From: an uncultured Clostridia bacterium
GTDB taxonomy: Bacteria > Bacillota > Clostridia > Oscillospirales > Ruminococcaceae
Assembly: GCA_945829235.1 (NCBI GenBank)
Contig: CALZUA010000009.1
Span: 48,195 to 112,194, forward strand
Reading direction: 5' to 3'
Length of the DNA stretch: 64,000 nt
Below the pieces are notes generated by a model. That model made no database searches. It was not told the origin of the DNA and worked only from the letters and a program-made list of their open reading frames with translations. Both the position numbers and the translations under genes were made by a program. This document shows positions 60,088 through 64,000 of the stretch, piece by piece (positions within the stretch are counted from its first letter, which is position 1; every line of letters starts with the position of its first letter).

Positions 60088-60277
60088 GAACAAATTCGGG
60101 TGTTTTTTCAAAATAGTCGAGAAATACTCAGGTTTTCATCGAATTTCACGGTTTTGCTCTGTTTTTTATATAGTTAATCAAAATTGAAATGAAACAAGAG
60201 AAACAGAGAAAAACCGAGAGAAATTGAGAGAAATGCAAAGAAAATGGGATATATTTTAAATTTGCGTCAAAAAGGGC

Positions 60278-60306
60278 TTGACAAATGGGAAAATATTTAG
60301 TATAAT
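60278..60306 (+). promoter_or_regulatory. Consensus SigA promoter of rplM-rpsI
   Basis: TTGACA (60278-60283) and TATAAT (60301-60306) are 17 bases apart. Confidence 0.9.
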
Positions 60307-60309
60307 GTC

Positions 60310-60349
60310 TTTTGTTGATTGAAAAAAGTGTGTGAATAACACGACAAAA
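60310..60349 (+). promoter_or_regulatory. Candidate L13 leader structure
   Basis: In the short leader, TTTTGTTG (60310-60317) can pair with CGACAAAA (60342-60349) and an inner GTGT with ACAC. Autoregulatory L13 leaders of about this size and place are known in Bacillota. No covariation can be tested here. Confidence 0.5.
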
Positions 60350-60370
60350 TACTAACAGGAGGAAAATTCA

Positions 60371-60799
60371 ATGTCAACTTATATGCCTAACGCACAGACA
60401 GTTGAGCGCGCTTGGTACGTTCTGGACGCGGCTGAAAAACCGCTCGGACGCGTTGCCGCAACCGCCGCTCACCTGCTCAGAGGAAAGCACAAGCCGACTT
60501 TCGCGCCTCACTGCGACTGCGGCGACCACGTTATCATCATCAACTGCTCCAAGGCAGTTCTCACCGGCAAGAAGCTCGAGAAGAAGTTCTACAGATGGCA
60601 CACCGGCTGGATTGGTCATCTTAAGGAAGTCAGCTACGGCACCCTTATGAAGGAAAATCCCGAGAAGGCTATGACTCTCGCCGTAAACGGTATGCTTCCC
60701 AACAACACGCTCGGAAGAAAGGCTCTCACCAGACTGCGTTGCTACGCGGGTGCAGAGCACAAGAACGCGGCTCAGAAGCCGGTTGATTACAAGTTTTAA
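60371..60799 (+). CDS. rplM: 50S ribosomal protein L13
   Basis: This 142-residue protein matches L13 across its length: WYVLDAAEKPLGRVAATAAHLLRGKHKPTFAPH near the start, the central GDHVIIINC and KKFYRWHTGWIGHLKE, and ending in AVNGMLPNNTLGRK. It starts after AGGAGG. It is co-transcribed with rpsI from a consensus promoter, the universal bacterial order. Confidence 0.98.
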   Translation: MSTYMPNAQTVERAWYVLDAAEKPLGRVAATAAHLLRGKHKPTFAPHCDCGDHVIIINCSKAVLTGKKLEKKFYRWHTGWIGHLKEVSYGTLMKENPEKAMTLAVNGMLPNNTLGRKALTRLRCYAGAEHKNAAQKPVDYKF

Positions 60800-60811
60800 G
60801 GAGGGCTTTTT

Positions 60812-61210
60812 ATGTACGAATCTAAACCTTACTACTACGGAACTGGCAGAAGAAAGCACTCCGTTGCACGCGTAAGAGTGTACCCCGGAAGCGGTTCCAT
60901 CACCATTAACGGCAGAGATATCGATGACTATTTCGGTCTCGATACCCTCAAGCTCATCGTTCGCCAGCCTCTCGCACTCACCGATACCATCGAGAAGTTC
61001 GATATCGTTTGCACCGTTGCAGGCGGCGGCGTTACCGGTCAGGCAGGCGCAATCCGTCACGGTCTTTCCAGAGCGCTCCTTCAGTACTCCGACGAGCTCC
61101 GTCCCGTACTCAAGAAGGCAGGCTTCCTCACTCGTGACCCGAGAATGAAGGAAAGAAAGAAGTACGGCTTGAAGGCTGCTCGCCGTGCTCCGCAGTTCTC
61201 CAAGAGATAA
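60812..61210 (+). CDS. rpsI: 30S ribosomal protein S9
   Basis: This 132-residue protein matches S9: [45 protein letters not shown] and the basic C-terminal tail [22 protein letters not shown], whose last Arg touches the P-site tRNA. It follows rplM by 12 bases with AAGGAGG. The mobilizable element begins shortly after its stop. Confidence 0.98.
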   Translation: MYESKPYYYGTGRRKHSVARVRVYPGSGSITINGRDIDDYFGLDTLKLIVRQPLALTDTIEKFDIVCTVAGGGVTGQAGAIRHGLSRALLQYSDELRPVLKKAGFLTRDPRMKERKKYGLKAARRAPQFSKR

Positions 61211-61265
61211 CCAGAGCCGATACAAATCGTATTACAATGCGGTTTGCGGCGACACAGTTATCAAC

Positions 61266-61286
61266 TTGGTCTTTATTTGGTCTTTA
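61266..61286. repeat. Tandem 10-bp direct repeats at the element end
   Basis: TTGGTCTTTA occurs twice (61266-61275 and 61277-61286), eleven bases apart, between rpsI and the integrase stop. Such repeats may be integrase arm sites or lie in the attachment site; the core cannot be fixed from one end. Confidence 0.6.
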
Positions 61287-61319
61287 TATCCTCTCCGAGT
61301 ATTCGGGGAGGATATTTTT
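61286..61319. terminator. Terminator between rpsI and the integrase gene
   Basis: ATATCCTC (61286-61293) pairs with GAGGATAT (61308-61315), followed by TTTT on the plus strand. It may end both rpsI and integrase transcripts. Confidence 0.7.
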
Positions 61320-62454
61320 ATGCTAATTTAAGCGACACAAGGTCTGCAACCTTTGCTTTGGTGCTTTTGAGAACGTCGGCATAGATATTCGCCGTTACGC
61401 CTATATCGCAATGTCCGAGGTGTTCCGATACAATTTTCAGGTCAACGCCGCTGTTCAGAAGTAAGGTTGCGTTGCAATGACGGAGCTGGTGCAAGGTAAG
61501 GAATTCAAACTCCGTTCCTTTGAGAAAGCGTTTGAAAGATGTTCGCAGCGCCGACCTGTCACGGTAGTTGCCGTTAGCGGAGGTGAACACCATTTCGGGG
61601 TGCGCAAAGCTATCGCCGAGCGCTTCCGCAAGCTGTTCTTGATACGCTTTCTGCTCACGGAAAATATCCGCAAGCGCCTGACTCATGCCGATTGTACGGA
61701 TACTGCTTTCGGTTTTGGGAGTGGTGAGCCAGTGCTTGCCCCCGACATCCGCAAGGTTGTGGTTTACCGAGATTGTCATTCCGTCAAAGTCAATATCCTC
61801 CCACGAAAGAGCGAGCATTTCACCGCACCGCAGACCCGTGTAAAGCAGCACCTTAATCATTCGCTTAACATCAAGGTCGCAGCTCTTTGTTTCGAGAAGC
61901 TCCATAAACCGCTTTGTCTGTTCTTCGTCAAGGACAGGCTTTTTCTTTTTGCTCTTGTTCTTCGGAAGAATGACATTCCTGCACGGCGTATCTCTGATGA
62001 AGCCCTGTTCAACGCCCCTGTGAAAAATGCTCTGTACGACAACATATATCTTCCGCACCGTTTCGGGCTTAACTTTCAAAGACTGTACAAACTGCGTCAA
62101 CCTCGGCGTGTTTATATCCTTGACCTTCACGTTACCGAAAACAGGCGCAATATGATTTTTGTAAGCACTTTTGTAGTTGTAGAGCGTTCCCTCTTTCAGC
62201 TCAACGGGAGCGTAGTTTTCAAAGTACCATTCCGCAAGCTCCGAGAAGCGCATATTCTCGTTAAGCTGCGCGTAGCCCTTGCAATGCCGCTCGAACTCGA
62301 AAGCGTATTCGTTCGCCAGCTTTTCCGCTTTCTTGGGCGTTACTCCCGTCGGGGGAGTGAATGTGGTGGACTTGACAATCTGTTTGCCGTTGGCGTCATA
62401 GCCCAATGACACCTTAATTCTGAAGGTTTCCCCTCGTTTGGTAATGGTAGCCAT
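61318..62454 (-). CDS. Tyrosine recombinase / integrase of an integrative element
   Basis: This 378-residue integrase has an N-terminal arm-binding region (residues ~1-55), a SAM-like core-binding domain (~65-150) and a catalytic domain (~175-378). The catalytic set is complete: Arg in TGLRCGEML, Lys in TTPKTESSIRT, HxxR in LHQLRHCNA, His in LGHCDI and Tyr in ANIYADV. It is of the Tn916/phage-Int type found on mobilizable elements. The start is ATG 62454 after AAGGAG; the ORF to 62478 is not supported. It points toward rpsI, with the element end between them. Confidence 0.94.
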   Translation of the reverse strand: MATITKRGETFRIKVSLGYDANGKQIVKSTTFTPPTGVTPKKAEKLANEYAFEFERHCKGYAQLNENMRFSELAEWYFENYAPVELKEGTLYNYKSAYKNHIAPVFGNVKVKDINTPRLTQFVQSLKVKPETVRKIYVVVQSIFHRGVEQGFIRDTPCRNVILPKNKSKKKKPVLDEEQTKRFMELLETKSCDLDVKRMIKVLLYTGLRCGEMLALSWEDIDFDGMTISVNHNLADVGGKHWLTTPKTESSIRTIGMSQALADIFREQKAYQEQLAEALGDSFAHPEMVFTSANGNYRDRSALRTSFKRFLKGTEFEFLTLHQLRHCNATLLLNSGVDLKIVSEHLGHCDIGVTANIYADVLKSTKAKVADLVSLKLA

Positions 62455-62545
62455 AAGAATATTCTCCTTCAATATCATAGATTTTATGACATACCCTCTG
62501 CAGCTCTATTTTACCACTTTAAAGCGTGATTTGTCAAGAGGTATG

Positions 62546-64000
62546 TTATCTTTTCTGTACTTTTTTCGGTGCGTTTTTGTGTGCATTTGCATTCTGCTCC
62601 GCAGCCTGCTTTTCTTCCTGCTGTGCCTTTATTAGATTGTCAATGTAGTTGCCTTCCACAATCTCCTCATAGGCTTTTATCAGCGTGTTAATGCGTTTCA
62701 GAGCCTTTTCCTGTTCTTCGGGGTTATCGCCCTCTGAACGCATTTTGTGTATCGTCCTCTGTAACTCTTGCGCCTTTGCGTAAATGCTGTCACGAGAGGT
62801 CAAGCCAAACTCGCCGATTGTAGCAAGCTGCTCCGAAAGATAGTTAATCCGAGCGTCATTCTGGAAGAAATAGTATCTGCGCTTGTCCGTTTTCTTCGGT
62901 TCAAGTCGGAACTGTTTAACAGCGCTTGCAACGTTAAGAACAGCGATATGAAACCGCTTCTCAATCGGGCTTGCGTTCTGCGCTTCATATCTCACACGGT
63001 CTGTAAACAAATCCTTTTCAGCTATGCGGATTTCAAGGTTTTTCGGCAAGTATTCATCACCGAGGTTTTTCAACCGCACGAACCGCTCTGCGTTCGGGTG
63101 CTTCACCGATATGTACTTACCATACTTGACCTCATACCCACGCTCCTGCAACCGATACAGCAAATCGTCAAGTGTTTCCGTCCTATACACCAACCTGTCA
63201 ATATCCAGCTTAATCTGCTCACGAATAGTCGGCGCTTTCTCGTCAGGCTTGTAGTGGGACGCAATCGCCTGTGCAGTTTTCAAAGCGTAATCGGGAACAT
63301 AAAGCGTGTTGCTTTCTGCCACACAAGGTATTTTCGCACGAGCCAACCCGTCCGCTATGTATTGCAGTTTGTCGGGGCTATAAATGTTCACAGGAACAAA
63401 GTCCGCTCCGACTTTCTTGCTCATATCCTCAAACTGCTGTCGCAACTCCGTAACCTTTTCACGCATAACATCGTTCTGATTATTGATAAGGGCAGCTTCT
63501 TCCAAGGTCAGTTCCTCGACGGGCTTCTTTTTCAACTCGTTAATGTGGGCGTTGATTTTCCTGATATTCTCCGCTTCCTGTGCAGCCCTCTTATATTCCT
63601 CAACAGGCAAATACTGTCGGTGGACGTTTTTATCCTCTCGCCGCAAACCGTGTTTCAGCAAAATCTGTTCCATAACCGAACGCTCGCTTTCCGACCAAGC
63701 TGTCCACTCGTTCTGCATTTTGTTTGACGAGGAAAAACCCTGTTCCCTTAATGCCCCACTCATAGAATTTTTAAGCGGCATACCTCGTTGACCTTTATGT
63801 GCAACGGGAACAAAGTCAATATGCAGATGTGGTGTGCTTTCATCAAGGTGCATTACGGCGTTGAACACTTTGAGGTTAGGATTGCGCCGTTCAAATTCTC
63901 TCATATACTCATCAAGCATTGTCTGCGCCGTTTTCCAATTTTCACAGCCAACGCCGCAGTCGTGCAAATCGCCGAACTGCACAACCACCTCATAGAACAG
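62546..64000 (-). CDS. MOBV-family relaxase (Pre/Mob), truncated by the window
   Basis: About 484 residues are visible; the frame is open at the right edge. The motif HLDESTPHLHIDF (His47, His54 and His56 of the visible part from GTG 63988) is the metal-binding three-His site of MOBV relaxases. These nick DNA at oriT and lead a single strand in conjugal transfer. The rest is long and helical, with coiled-coil segments and a basic Lys/Gln-rich C terminus. With the integrase it defines an integrative mobilizable element that relies on another element's conjugation machine. The catalytic Tyr is beyond the window. Confidence 0.92.
   Translation of the reverse strand: MFYEVVVQFGDLHDCGVGCENWKTAQTMLDEYMREFERRNPNLKVFNAVMHLDESTPHLHIDFVPVAHKGQRGMPLKNSMSGALREQGFSSSNKMQNEWTAWSESERSVMEQILLKHGLRREDKNVHRQYLPVEEYKRAAQEAENIRKINAHINELKKKPVEELTLEEAALINNQNDVMREKVTELRQQFEDMSKKVGADFVPVNIYSPDKLQYIADGLARAKIPCVAESNTLYVPDYALKTAQAIASHYKPDEKAPTIREQIKLDIDRLVYRTETLDDLLYRLQERGYEVKYGKYISVKHPNAERFVRLKNLGDEYLPKNLEIRIAEKDLFTDRVRYEAQNASPIEKRFHIAVLNVASAVKQFRLEPKKTDKRRYYFFQNDARINYLSEQLATIGEFGLTSRDSIYAKAQELQRTIHKMRSEGDNPEEQEKALKRINTLIKAYEEIVEGNYIDNLIKAQQEEKQAAEQNANAHKNAPKKVQKR

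Overview
The window is a chromosomal segment of an anaerobic gut-type Bacillota, most likely a clostridium of the Oscillospirales/Ruminococcus kind. The case rests on an IspH-ribosomal protein S1 fusion, a two-gene minimal SUF-type Fe-S system, a secreted protein ending in a type I dockerin, DUF6273 and SseB proteins, and strong Shine-Dalgarno sites with near-consensus SigA promoters (several TTGACA-17-TATAAT). Placement below class is inference. No rRNA or tRNA gene was recognised.

Layout. 1-6.6 kb: the 3' end of mntP and a HAD phosphatase (+), then a minus-strand block of cmk, plsC and ispH-S1, and a second minus-strand pair of a RpiR-type regulator and a BaiN/HI0933-like flavoprotein. 6.8-13.9 kb: a compact phage-derived particle module (portal, scaffold-like protein, major capsid protein, connectors, tail-tip/fibre-like proteins). 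It has no terminase, protease, tape measure, tail tube, lysis, integrase or regulator genes and is flanked by ordinary chromosome. 14-23 kb: a tiny Cys-rich protein (-), a membrane lipase-like hydrolase, a histidine phosphatase, phoH, tam-like, ybeY, dgkA and a 1458-residue c-di-GMP protein. 23.6-28.9 kb: a CPA2 antiporter (-), three tandem paralogous membrane proteins (+) and an aminotransferase (-). 29-34.8 kb: LRR/dockerin secreted protein, smpB, a long non-coding tandem-repeat tract, a thioesterase and an SDR enzyme. 34.9-41.8 kb: a heterodimeric ABC exporter and a YtrA-type GntR/ABC operon. 41.8-45.6 kb: a minus-strand operon of a double-receiver protein, a transmembrane TIR-DUF6273 protein and a DHH phosphoesterase. 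45.9-49.4 kb: PadR, HAAS/DUF1700 and two DUF4097 proteins. 49.6-53.1 kb: smsB/smsC, a lysophospholipase-like hydrolase and trmB. 53.2-56.8 kb: a membrane protein, a Cys-rich small protein, SseB, PP2C and a vWA protein. 56.9-60 kb: an ArsR-controlled metal-efflux operon. 60.3-61.2 kb: rplM-rpsI. 61.3 kb to the end: an integrative mobilizable element (tyrosine integrase plus MOBV relaxase, cut by the window edge) inserted downstream of rpsI.

Points most worth attention. (1) The capsid module, which looks like a retained, streamlined particle locus and not a decaying prophage, because every frame is intact and closely packed. (2) A dispersed intergenic element built from long palindromes followed by hairpins with changing, compensated stems but a nearly constant seven-base T-loop-like loop. 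(3) The single-pass TIR receptor coupled to a DHH phosphoesterase and a double-receiver protein. (4) About ten copies of an ~89-bp non-coding tandem repeat lying between two plus-strand terminators. The flanking housekeeping genes are ordinary.
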